A stretch of 64,000 bases of DNA, from the NCBI RefSeq assembly GCF_003255815.1, contig NC_037673.1, positions 91,615,384 to 91,679,383 of the forward strand, read 5' to 3'. Numbering within the stretch: position 1 is the first letter of the stretch; the number at the start of each line of letters is the position of its first letter. This DNA is from Theropithecus gelada (lineage: Eukaryota; Chordata; Mammalia; Primates; Cercopithecidae). The notes beneath the pieces are model-generated. The model was not told where the DNA came from. It did not search any database and saw only the letters and a list, made by a program, of their open reading frames with translations. This document shows, in pieces, positions 45,076 to 56,071 of this stretch. Made by a program: the position numbers and the translations under genes.

Positions 45076-45977
45076 AGTTGTCTGCAGCCTTGGAAAACAG
45101 ACAAAGTGAACTGCAAAATCTTGAAGTATCTGTGATGACAGATTCTATAAAATTCTTATAGAGATAGCAATTTGTATGGCATCAATATTTGAATATCTAC
45201 TCAATATAACATTTTATTATTGGTTACTTACAAGTTATATTTGAAACAACCGGTTATCTGAACATCAACACAAATCGAAAGCATTTGATTGTTGTGAAGC
45301 AAGGTTTACTTTGAGCTTATCTCATAGAAGAATTAGCCCCACATAATGAAAAGGAGTCATGACTGAATTATTAAATAGGGATGTGCAAATTGCTAAATGT
45401 ATAACATGTTCGTGCCAAAATTTTCTATTTACAAGATCAGTAACTCATTCTTTCCAGTCTCAAATCACATATTAGTTTAATATGGCATTAAATACAGGTT
45501 TATTCCCATGAAAGATCATTTTTATTGGGTCCTTTGTTATTTTGAAATAATTTTTCATTTTCATGAATTTTCATTCTGTTACATTCAATAGTTAGAGTGA
45601 CTATTCTAGTAATCGAACAGGGCAGAATGGAAGCATAGCCCCATGTTCCTCTGATAGACTGGTTTTCAGAGTCTGCAGTTTTGAACTGGACAGTTATCTC
45701 TAATTAAAGTTTCTGACCCAAACTCTGTGTAGTTTGTCTGAAAGGTTTTCTACCATTAATAGAAGGCTGGGATCTGAATTACAGGCATAAGAAACTAGAC
45801 AGAAGCCATCAATCTACTGAATATCTATATCATTGCTTTACATTTTTTGAATTTCTAACTGCAGAGAAAAATTTTCCTAATACCCTTTCAGCCATTCAAC
45901 CTTTTTGAAGTATATTCTCATAAACACATTTTTCTTTTCTTCTTTTTGCATCTGGGTTCTGTTTGCTTGTTATTTAC
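45076..45977. other. AT-rich unique sequence
   Basis: Nothing recognised. Confidence 0.5.
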
Positions 45978-46560
45978 TTATTCAACAGATACCTAATGGG
46001 AGCTTACTTTATGCCAGGCACAAAATACTAAGTGCTGAGTAAATAAGATCTCTGATCTCATGTATGTTCTAATAACGGGAAAATGATAATAAACTTGCAG
46101 GTAAATACATAAGAATTTTAGTTAGTGACAGATTATTGAGGGAGGCTTTTATAGATGGGGTAGTTTGAAAAAGGTAGTAATACTTGAGCCAGGACTTGAG
46201 CACTGTAAGCAGCTGTGAGGAAGAAATAGCCAGTGCAAAGGCCCTGAGACAGGAACCAGCAGGAGAATGAAAGGCCAGTGTAGCACTGTTACAATAAAAA
46301 AGTGGGGATACAAGATGAGGTCAAAAAGAAGGCAAGGGCCAGATAATGCAGGGTGCTATAGGTCTTGGTAGAAATTTGAATTTCTTCTAAATGTGATATA
46401 TCTAATCAGGGAGCGAAATACCTTTTTATCTTATAAAAACAACTCAGGCTCTGTGTAGGGAATCGAGCATGGTCAGGTAAGAGTGGAATGGGGAAGAGCA
46501 GCTGGCAGGCTGTTGCATTAGTTCAGTCTAGGGATGAAGACTGCTTGTTAGAGTAATGCT
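45978..46560 (+). repeat. Ancient mammalian repeat module, most complete copy
   Basis: The module is nearly continuous: ATTCAACAGATACCTAATGG, TTATGCCAGGCACAAAATAC, AAGATCTCTGATCTCATG, GAGCCAGGACTTGAGCACTG, GTGCAAAGGCCCTGAGACAG, GGCCAGATAATGCAGGGTGC and GCTGTTGCATTAGTTCAGTC. Partial copies at 4733, 19651, 24563, 25195, 25550, 31575 and 50835 align to parts of it. Confidence 0.7.
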
Positions 46561-47221
46561 TTTGACTGGAGGAATGATATGAAAATCATGAATATGCTTC
46601 TTTTAATAGACATTCTCAATTAAGAAGGCCACAACTATGACTCTTACAAAATGATTCTTGAACTTGTATTTTTCAGTCTTTATATTCACATGTTCAGCAC
46701 TTTCATTAGTTTCATTTCTCTCTGCTGTTAGGCCGCTGCCTCCTTCAGCTGAGAACCACTGGGTTAGGTGGTAGGTTGGGGCAACTTACTCTTTATCAGG
46801 CTAAAGGCATCTGTCCCAGTTCAAATCCAGAGACCCCCTTGCTTGTTTCTGCCATTCCCTTCTTTTTTCCACGGCCTTCTCTTTCCCAGTTTCTCCTGCT
46901 TAATTTTCTGTCCCAAGTGGAACACAAGCTTCCAAATTCTCCCCTACTCTGCTGTCTACTCTGAAAAACACCCAGATGTCAGTTTTCATGCTGCTTTTCT
47001 GAGGGGTTTATTTTTGTTACGGAGGAATACAGAGATGAATACAAATTTTAAAAACTCTAGAAAACTCCTCAAGTTATTTTATCCGAGGAAGGGAAAGTGG
47101 GGAAGTCACTTCTCCTTTTCATTAAAACTTAAGTACAGTTGGAAGGGGTTGGACAGATTTTCAACACTTCTTTTTTAAAAGGGAAGTCATATGTTGACAT
47201 GACTATTGACAAGAATATAAT
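46561..47221. other. Unique sequence, nothing recognised
   Basis: It includes a 136-codon plus-strand frame (46768-47178) rich in Phe, Leu, Ser and Pro. It has no domain or splice support and probably reflects pyrimidine-rich DNA. Confidence 0.5.
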
Positions 47222-47375
47222 AAAACCTAACATTTACTGAGCCATTGCTATGTGCCAAGCATTGTTGTAGGTGTCTTCAAACTGAGGCATGTCCTATTGC
47301 TACCCCCTTCACAGATGAGAAAACTGAGGCACAGGGACATTAAGTAATTGGCTCCAGGCGAGGGGCCAACCGAGA
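47222..47375 (-). mobile_element. MIR SINE, antisense
   Basis: AACATTTACTGAGCCATTGC, TATGTGCCAAGCATTGTTG and GATGAGAAAACTGAGGCACA are antisense MIR consensus. Confidence 0.92.
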
Positions 47376-47377
47376 CA

Positions 47378-47651
47378 TTTTTTGTTGTGTATGACAGAGT
47401 CTCGCTCTGTCACCCGGCTAGAGTACCCTGCAGCCTCAACCTTCTGGGCTCAAGTGATCCTCCCATCTCAGCCCCTCAAGTAGCTGGGACCACAGGTGTG
47501 CACCACCACACTTGGCTAATTTTTGTATTTTTTGTAGAGATGGGGTCTCACTATATTGCCCAGGCTGGTGTCAAACTCCCGAGCTTGAGCTATCAACCTG
47601 CCTTGGCTTCCCAATGTGTTGTGATTGTAGGCATGAATCACGGCGCCAGCC
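47378..47651 (-). mobile_element. AluJ, antisense, diverged
   Basis: TTTTTTGTTGTGTATGACAG leads into GAGTCTCGCTCTGTCACCC. GGGCTCAAGTGATCCTCCCA and GGGTCTCACTATATTGCCCA are AluJ-type bases. The left arm has lost part of the GCTGGAGTGCAGTGG region. It lies directly behind an antisense MIR. Confidence 0.92.
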
Positions 47652-50084
47652 CAACCTAGAATTTACACAGGTTTTTCCCTTCTCTAGTGAATGCTGCCTC
47701 TGCAGGTGAGATGACTTGGCAATCTGTAGAGAAGGCAGCCCTTGCAGAGATGGGCTGATGAGGAACTGGTCACACGTCCTGCCTCCCGGACCCTCCTCCT
47801 GTCTCTATCCCCTCCATGCTCAATCTGGTTTTACCTCTGGACCTCATTTTCAGCTCCACTTTGGCTTAGTGTACCTCTCACTTAGGCCATTTTTAAAAGT
47901 ATTGAAAGTATCTCTATAAGTGAATAGTTGCAAAAATTAAAAGAAATATGCCCTTTCCCTTTGCCCCTCCCTTTGTCAGTGAATTTCTGACTTGGGCAGT
48001 CTCACACTTATTTGCTTTAATAGCTGCTGTCTGCTTCTGTGTGGATACTCACATTGTTTCTGAAGTGAGGACCAGGAAAGCAGCATTCACTAAGCTGCAG
48101 GGAGACAAGACTTTCCTCCACGTGGCTCTCCTCCCCCTCGTGTGCTGGGCACATTCATTTATCAGGCTGTCCTCACAGGTATCCTCTTGGTCACAGCAGG
48201 CTCCAGGAGATTACTTGTCTCGCTACTGAATTTTCTTTATATGATTTTTTTCTAAGTATGTATGAAATTATAGTCTTGAACTTTCCTTTTTCATACACAA
48301 ACTAATCATTATGAAGCCCAATAATGATCCCTGAGGGAAAAACCACATGGAGCAAAAGGGCTCAGACGTGGAGGGAGGGTGTTTGACAAGACATCGTTCC
48401 CGGACCTGTGGATACAATTCTCTCCAGGGGTCAGTAAACTACATTTTTATGACTTGAATTTGTTTTTCAGGATATTACATCATAGTTTCCCCAAAGCACA
48501 ATTGTGTGCTGTCATGTCCATTTTGCATGTTCCATATCATTCCTAGACTTAAAATTGTAAGCTTTGAGCATCATGTCTTACTGGTCTTATGACTTAAACA
48601 CAGAATAGGTGAAGGTTTAAAGGAAAATCAGACATACTCCATGAGCCAAAGGGACTGGTTTTCTGTAATCTCTTTGATAAAAACCCTTGACATTTTCTTC
48701 TCATGGGTTACGTGACTATAGGGTGGTCAACTTGATTATTTTCCCTTAAGTATAATAAAAGAGTGTGCAGGAGCGATTCTCTTTAAATTTGAGATTTAAG
48801 TATGATTTCTCTCTCACAAGATAGAAGATGGATATACCTCATCATTTCATTTTTGAGAAAGAAAGACTTTGGTGTTCATTGTTTAAGTTAAGCAGTCCTG
48901 TTCTTGGGCCAAGAACAAGAAAAAAGAACAAAGGAAAGGACTGGAAACATTTACTTCTCAGAAAAGGATGAGAGATCTTACTTTCTGTCTTCCAGTAAAA
49001 ATCTGTCCTTCAGAAAGATTCAAGTATTCCTTCACACTAAAGTGAAAGTGACTGAACACAGCTTATAACATGATTTCTCCAAAAGAATTTGTAGGTTTAC
49101 ATAGACCAAATCTTTAGGTGAAGAAGAGGAATCTCCCAATTCTTGATGTTTTTTTTTGGTCTGTTTGCTTCTATTTAAAATACATAATGAATTTTGTTCC
49201 AGAAAAAAAAAAAAGTAAGGCCACATATTACACAATAAGAAAATAAATTTAAAACTATCTAATTCAGAACATTAGGATGACTTTAAATATTCAGAGTTTT
49301 GGTTTTCAGAGAAAAGGGGAAATAACTGTATTTTGTTGCTGTTAAAAAACTCTTATTTTACCTTGAAATCTTAGCGGAGCAGGAATGGGATGGGGTCACT
49401 AACTCCACCTACAGCAGATAATTTTATGGTGAAAAATATTTTTCTCTTTCAACTTGTTTGAGCAGTTAGTACAGTTTACTATTCCAACTTTGGTTCTTTG
49501 GTAGCCTTCTCTTTGGCTACTTATTAACCTCCCTTTAAAGTACAACTTAATCAGTCTAGAATGGTACAAAGTTCAGTTACTGTTACTATTGTTCTTGATA
49601 ATGATAATAAATAAGGCCACTGTATAACTTGAAATGCCTTCTAGAACATAATATTTGTAGATAAAACAGCTAGCCTAGGGGGCACCGGCTCTGAACACCA
49701 GCTTTCTCAGAGGTAACCCTGCAGTCACAGGACAAAGCTGCCCATGTGAATGGATGTTTGCATGATACCTGTACCCCAAATCGTCCATGTGCTTCACTCC
49801 CATCTTCCACCTTCTCCTTTCTCTATTATTATCCTTATAAGGACAGGATGTCAAAGGAGATCAAATATTTCCCCAGGGGAATCCAGAAGGAAGAAAGCAG
49901 TAGATGTCCTCCTCTCTACAGATATGTCTATTTTGAAATTCACTGAAGGTGATAATTGCTCAGAATCCAGAATTCAAACTGAAAAAGGGGGAAGTCAGAT
50001 TTTCCCCATTTGGAGTAGTAGAAAAAGTTACCCTAGAAAACTAGAGTAAGTTTCTAGATGCTATGTCTGTCAACCAGAAAGAGA
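47652..50084. other. Unique sequence, nothing recognised
   Basis: Open frames at 47948-48229 (plus, 93 codons), 49032-49235 (minus) and 49746-50049 (plus) have no domain or splice support. T- and A-runs lie near 49149-49157 and 49203-49215. Confidence 0.5.
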
Positions 50085-50160
50085 TTGTGTCCCTTACTTG
50101 CCTTCCCAGAACCTAGAACAGTACCTGGAACATCGCATATGTTCAATAAACAGATAGTCA
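50085..50160 (+). mobile_element. L2 LINE 3' terminus
   Basis: TTGTGTCCCTTACTTGCC, GAACAGTACCTGGAACAT and ATGTTCAATAAACAG follow the L2 terminal consensus. Confidence 0.65.
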
Positions 50161-50274
50161 GTGTAATGGGAGCTCTAAGGTACTTTTTAGATACAGGATA
50201 TCCTTCAATTCCTACCTGTTGATTGATTGAACACAACTAAGCTCCTGCTTCTTATATACTGTGTTGATCAAGGA

Positions 50275-50465
50275 TGCTCAACTCTAGAATCTAATTGCCT
50301 GCATTCAAAAATATCTTCCTCACTTACTAGCTGTATAATATGGGGAAATTGCTTAGTTCCTCTGTGGCTTAGTTTCCTCAACTGTAAAGGGGTTGTTAGG
50401 AGAAGTAAATGACATATTAAATGCTTAGCACAGCACTAGACCCCCTCAACCTAATAAATGTTGGC
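50275..50465 (+). mobile_element. MIR SINE
   Basis: TTGCCTGCATTCAAAAATAT, CTTACTAGCTGTATAATATG, TTTCCTCAACTGTAAAGGGG and GCTTAGCACAGCACTAGACC follow sense MIR order. Confidence 0.88.
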
Positions 50466-50834
50466 CGCAGCCACAGTATGTTAGCCCCAGCTTAAGTCTG
50501 ATCTACTATAAAACTATCAAGGAAAGTTCTTTTTGAATAGAAATAATAGGAACTTAAAGGAGTTAAACACAGATTCACATCTACTTGTGGCTTTTCAAGT
50601 CATGTAATAATAAAAGAGCACTGAAAGGGACTGCTTTCCAGAGAAAAGTAGGCAGATATCCAAAGTATTTTTGAGTCAGGAATAAACGTTCATGAATTAG
50701 TCTCTTCAAAGAGATGTTTAGAATTATCTGCAATAAAATGATTAATTTTCCTAATATAATAAAAAATAAAAATACTTTTAAAAGCTTTAAATATGAGATT
50801 TTACTTTGAAGTTATTTTTCTTTAACAAACATGC
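50466..50834. other. AT-rich unique sequence
   Basis: Nothing recognised. Confidence 0.5.
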
Positions 50835-50960
50835 CATTCAGTCAACAACTATTTATTTAGCAACTATATGCTAAGTGCTGTGTTTGGTGCCAGTGCAGGA
50901 AAACGAAAAAGGGATAGAGCCTGTTTCTAATGAGTTTAGAGAATAAATATTTAGCTAAAT
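50835..50960 (+). repeat. Ancient mammalian repeat module (5' part)
   Basis: CAGTCAACAACTATTTATTT, ATATGCTAAGTGCTGTGTTT and GAGCCTGTTTCTAATGAG match the module's start. Confidence 0.55.
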
Positions 50961-52504
50961 AGTACTCTCCAAAATAGTTATCCTGAGATCCTCCACATTA
51001 ATTCCAATATTGCTGCTGTTGCTCGACACTTTCAAACAACTCTTGGGCAGTGTCTTCAGAGTCAACTCAGGAGCCACACAGAAACAGCAATGCCACTTTA
51101 CTTTTTGAAAGGACCAATATTCAGTGGATATTAAAAACCCATATTCTCCTTTGTTGGTTGGTAAATGCCACAGCTCAGAAACTCCAAAGTGTCCACTCAT
51201 CCCCACTGCTACATTTTTCCCTGTGGGACCACCTAGAACATTTCAAACACCTCGTAACCCAGCTACTGTAGAGTTAATACATGGATCTGGGTTAAGGTCC
51301 TCCAGGTCCCTGCTCCAATACCACCAGTTCTGACTGCTCCGTGTTCGGCCTTAGCTATTGTTGAATATGTTGAATATTACCCCTAATATAAAGTGTCACA
51401 GTGCATCCCCCAATCTACTGTCCTGTCCACTTCTTTCTCCTTAATGTTCCTAGGGCCCCATCTTCTATGGTAGGTGGCTTGTAATTATTGATGAGACAAA
51501 TCCAACTTCAAGGGGCAAAGTTTGGCTACCTTTTGAGATATTTGTTTAAAATAAGATGAAATAGCCTAAAGACAGTTCCAAAAGAGAGGTCCTAAAATTG
51601 TTCTGAGCAAAGGGAAATGTCATTGAAGCTAGTCTAAGGTCTCCCCAGGCGACTACTTAGAGGGGATGACATTCATTTTGTATGTAAATGCTGGTGCTTT
51701 TATGAATACAACCAATGATATCAGGCCAATTACTTTACCTTGCATGTTAGATGAATGTCTAATTTTAGAAGAGTTGTATTTCAAAGTCACAAAATCTTCA
51801 CTTAGGAGCATTCTTAAAACCTAATACATTTTTTTCCAGTTAATATGATATTAGTAACATATACGGGGTATGATAGGCATATTTATTCCAGGAGCATTTT
51901 GGAATTCCTAATACCTAGATATAAAAATGAAATAACAATGAATATTTTTTCCAGTGACATTATGGTTCAGAATTATTCAACGTTATATAAAATATGACAC
52001 AATTATGGAGGAAAGAGTTTTTCTCATGGGGAATGTAAATTCAGAAGAGAGTTGTAATAGATTATACTTATTTTTAATAGGATGACTTGTATGAGAGGAT
52101 TTATTTATTTTTGCTTTGTTGTAAGATGAAAAAACAAAAATACAAATTAGCAAAACAAAACAAAAATAGCTTTCTGAAGACAAAATTATTATTGATTGGT
52201 GGGACAGTTTTTGAAAGGCGTGAATATCTGGTATTTATGCAAAAGACAGCATTAACTTTAGGTCACATTGGCTGGAAAGCTGATAAATGGTGCTTAACCG
52301 AAAGTTTTACTCATTCAACTGCTAAATCAGTAGTATGAAAATTAGATCTTTTTCTGTAATGATAGTGAATCCAGTAGATAGCATTGATTCCTCCTATAAT
52401 ATTGACTATTGAACTGAGATGTATTTGTTGAATGAATGAGCACATAGTTGATCGTAATTAAGAATTATATATCTTTTTGAATCCTTTCTTAGGACTTCAT
52501 TTAT
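50961..52504. other. Unique sequence, nothing recognised
   Basis: 50990-51340 has moderate GC with overlapping 69-83-codon frames on both strands and no clear splice pattern. The remainder is AT-rich. Confidence 0.5.
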
Positions 52505-52920
52505 TTTAAAGATGATAATTTTTATTGATTTTTCTTGCAAAAATAATTACAAGTTCATATAAAATTTTTACAACTGAGATAAGCAAAAAGATTACTCACA
52601 GTTCCCACCATCTATAAATAACCACCTTAGCATCTTTGTGTGTGTCTTGACATCTATTTTCTGTTTTTATAGGTGTAGGTGTATATGTGACTGTGTTTGA
52701 CTTACAAAAAATGATCACATTATGCACAACCTTTTCTTTTACATAATATATTGTGATCATCTTTCCACATATGCCCTTAAATAGTCTTGTACAGCATGAT
52801 GTTTAGCAACTGCATTGTTTCACCAGTCTTCTGTTATTGGACATTTAGGTGGCTTTTAATCTTTTCACCATTATGGTGTAGAGACTTTTAGCTATTCCAA
52901 GAATTTTTTTTTTGCTTTTT
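52505..52920 (-). mobile_element. L1M 3' UTR fragment, antisense
   Basis: CACAGTTCCCACCATCTATA, ACCTTTTCTTTTACATAATA, GTGATCATCTTTCCACATAT, GTTATTGGACATTTAGGTGG and CTTTTCACCATTATGGTGTA follow the antisense order of old L1M 3' ends. Confidence 0.8.
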
Positions 52921-54640
52921 TTGTAGAATTATTTCTTTGGACAGCTTAGTTAAGTCTGTGGATCCCTTCTCAGAATAATCTGTTATTTTTCATAAAAAAT
53001 ACAGGGTTACAAAGGACACAAATTATATCGAAAGGGTTACCAAAATATTTTTTTAAAATTTGTGACATACATGTTTATTTGTAAACATTTGATCTAGTGG
53101 CACATCTAATTTTAACTAGTGATGAGCATAAATGATTGTTGATATACCGGAAACAATTAAAATGCAATATAAAAGTAGTTGCTGTTCTACTTATTTCATT
53201 GTGATTTACTGCTTACATTAATAATAGAAGAAAATGCTAAATTTCAGTTAGGGGTTAATTAAAATAAATATATGCAATATTTTTTTCTGTCTAAACTCAT
53301 GGATCACTTGATTTTATCCACAAACCCTCATAGCCACATACCTCAGAATAAGAACCTCTGTGAATATATCAGATGAACTTGGAAGTATTTAATAATAATA
53401 AGGGAGAAGTACTTATGTTCCCCAAAGATGGGCAACATGGACTTTTAAAAGATGGTACTAAACTTGGTGAAACTGATGGAGGTTGAGAAAGCATAATCTG
53501 TAACACAAATAGACCAGGCTGATGAGTAATGGTGGAAGAAACCTAGGAGGAGTTGTGGGAAGCTAATTATGAGTAGGGTTTCGAAGGAATGGAAAAACAG
53601 AGAAAAACCCTGCTATTTCAGGCTTCTAATGAAAAGACATTGTGTTATTGAAAAGGGGAGAGTGATCTTTTCTCTTAACTTAGTAAAACTCAAATGTCCC
53701 AGTCTCAACAACCAATGACTGCCATGTATTTTCTTATTTCCTCTTAATACCCAAATGATACGAACCCCAGTCTCACAGACCAGCCTGATTGTAGGAAACT
53801 GGCCCCTTCACTCATAGGTTCCATCTGCTTTCCAGCACCAAGCGGGTGCTGGTTTGAGTGTGTCCAAGATAGAGCAGCTGTTTCCTGATGTTTTATTTAG
53901 GCTTTCTATGAAGCTACCACACAGCTATCTCTGTTGTAATGACCTTTGTGAGGTCCCTACACTGATGCACAAAGATGATTTTACCATCTCTATGATTCTT
54001 GGGTAAGGAGGACAGGGGTTCTCTTTGTATACTTAGCTACTTTGTCCAGAGTGAAAACTAGGTCCTCTCCTAATTCCACACAGTAGAAACCAGGCTACAA
54101 GTTCCCACAAAACTTCGTGGAGCATGGGGTGTGGGCAGGGGTAGTGTTGGGAAGTACCACACAGAATAGATGACATCCAGGACATCCTCTAGCCCTGTCC
54201 CAGGGTTGCTAAAGGGACTGCTCACCCTCTCGCTCAGTCTGGGAGTGTTTAAATCCTCCCAGGAGGCCCATAGAAAGAAGTGAGTTTTCCTTCTCCAGTG
54301 AAAGTCCCCCTGCCCCTGCCCCCTGAATCTGTATATTTTCAGTTCAGGCTTCTCCTAGGATTGACAGTGGGAATACCATGTCGGGAAGACTCCAAGACTC
54401 CACCTGTGCCTATAGATGTTGGCCTAGGATCTTCAGGGCTACCCATAATTTGCATCAGAATTTATTAGTCCAGAATCTATATATTCTGGATTATTTAGTC
54501 CTAAATAACATCATGAGTAGGAATTCCAAAGTTCAACCTGTTTCTTTTTTCCATTTCTTTTCCAGTATGTGGTAAAGCTTATATCTGCATATCCTTTTCA
54601 TAGTCTTTAAATTCAAGTCTTCTGAAACAACCGGTGTGAC
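52921..54640. other. Unique sequence, nothing recognised
   Basis: 53700-54400 has higher GC but no coding signal. The overlapping frames at 54280-54468 and 54378-54575 lack support. Confidence 0.5.
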
Positions 54641-54893
54641 AAGGACAAATATGCCATCTCTTTTGTCCATTTTCTAATTCAATGGTTTGTTTTTGCCACT
54701 CTTGAGTTTTAAGAGTTCTTTATATATTCTAGATACTAGCCCTTGTTAGATTTGTGGTTTGCAAGTGTTTTCTCCCCAGTCTGTAGCTTGTCTTTTCAGC
54801 CTGTTTAGGGTCTTTCTCAGAGCAAACATTTTCATTTTGATGAAACCCACCTTATCAATTTTTCCTTTTATGAATTGTGCCTCTGGTGGCAAG
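54641..54893 (-). mobile_element. L1M LINE ORF2 fragment, left part, antisense
   Basis: TTTTAAGAGTTCTTTATATA, GGTTTGCAAGTGTTTTCTCC and CACCTTATCAATTTTTCC are antisense L1M ORF2. The match stops at AAGTCTAAGAACTCTTT and resumes at 60144 with ATCTAAGAATTCTTTGCC. A 5.2-kb younger insertion therefore splits this element. Confidence 0.9.
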
Positions 54894-56049
54894 TCTAAGA
54901 ACTCTTTTTTTTAAACTTTTATTTCAGTTTCAGGGTACATGTGCAGGTTTGTTCTATAGCTAAATTGTGTGTTATGGGGGGGGGTGGTATACATGTGATT
55001 TCATCACTTAGGTAATAAGCATAGTACCTGATGGGCAGTTTTTTCGATCCTCACCCTTCTCCTACCCTGCACAAGTAGGCCTCTGTGTCTCTTGTTCCCT
55101 TCTGTGTCCGTGTTTGCTCAGTGTTTAGCTCCCACTTATAAGTGAGAACATTTGATGTTTGGTTTTCTGTTACTGCATTAGTTCATTTAGGAAACTGGTC
55201 TCCTGCTCCATACATGTTGCTGCAAAGGACATGATCTCATTATGTTTTTATGGCTGTGTAGTATTCTATGGTATCTATGTACCACATTTTCCTTATCCAG
55301 TCTATGACTGATAAGCATTTAGGTTGATTACATTTCTTTGCTATTGTGAATAGTACTTTGACAAACATACATGTGCATATGTCTTTATAGTAGAATGATT
55401 TATATTCCTTTGGGTATGTACCCAATAATGAGATTGCTGGGTCAAATGGTAGCTCTATTTTTAAGTATTTTGAGAAATCACCAAACTGCTTGAAATTAGT
55501 GGCTGAACTAATTTACAACAGTGTATAAGTGCTCCCTTTTCTCTGCAGCCTTGCCATCATCTGCTATTTTTTTTTTTTTTTTTTTTTTACATTTTAATAG
55601 CCATTCTGAATGCTGTGAGGAAGTATCTCATTGTGGTTTTAATTTGCATTTTTCTAATGATTAGGGATGTTGAGAATTTTTTGAATGCTTTGTGGCTGTG
55701 TATATATCTTCTTTTGAAAAGTGTCTGCTTATGTATTTTGCCCCCTTTTTAATGGTGTTATTTGTTTTTAGATTGTTAAGTACCTTATAGATTATAGATA
55801 GTAGACTTTGTCAGATGCATAGTGTGCAAATATTTTCTCCTGTTGTGTGAGTTGTGTATTTACTCTGTTGATAGTTTCTTTTGCTGTTCAGAAGCTCTTT
55901 AGTTTAATTAGGTCCCCCTTGTCAATTTTTGTTTTGGCATCTTCATCATAAAATCTCTGCCAAGGCCTGTGTCTAGAATGGTATTTCCTAGGTTTTCTTC
56001 TGGGATATTTATAATTTTTGGTTTTATATTTAAGTATTTAATCCTTCTT

Positions 56050-56071
56050 CTTCTTCTTTTTTTTTTTTTTT
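56050..56071 (-). mobile_element. Possible tail-only insertion (poly-T with 17-bp TSD)
   Basis: A CTTCTTC plus T-run is bracketed by AGTATTTAATCCTTCTT (56033-56049) and AGTATCTAATCCTTCTT (56073-56089), 16 of 17 identical. The host L1 normally has this stretch once. That fits an L1-mediated insertion consisting only of a poly(A) tail. Confidence 0.6.

Noticed and set aside
46768..47178. 136-codon plus-strand open frame
   Set aside because: Pyrimidine-rich unique DNA gives Phe/Leu/Ser/Pro strings. No domain, splice site or conserved motif seen.
49032..49235. 67-codon minus-strand frame as an exon
   Set aside because: It is partly encoded by T/A homopolymers and lacks a convincing acceptor or donor.
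54964..54985. G-run (GGGGGGGG) as a G-quadruplex or regulatory site
   Set aside because: It is a single homopolymer run inside the decayed L1 3' UTR. Four separate G-tracts are not present.
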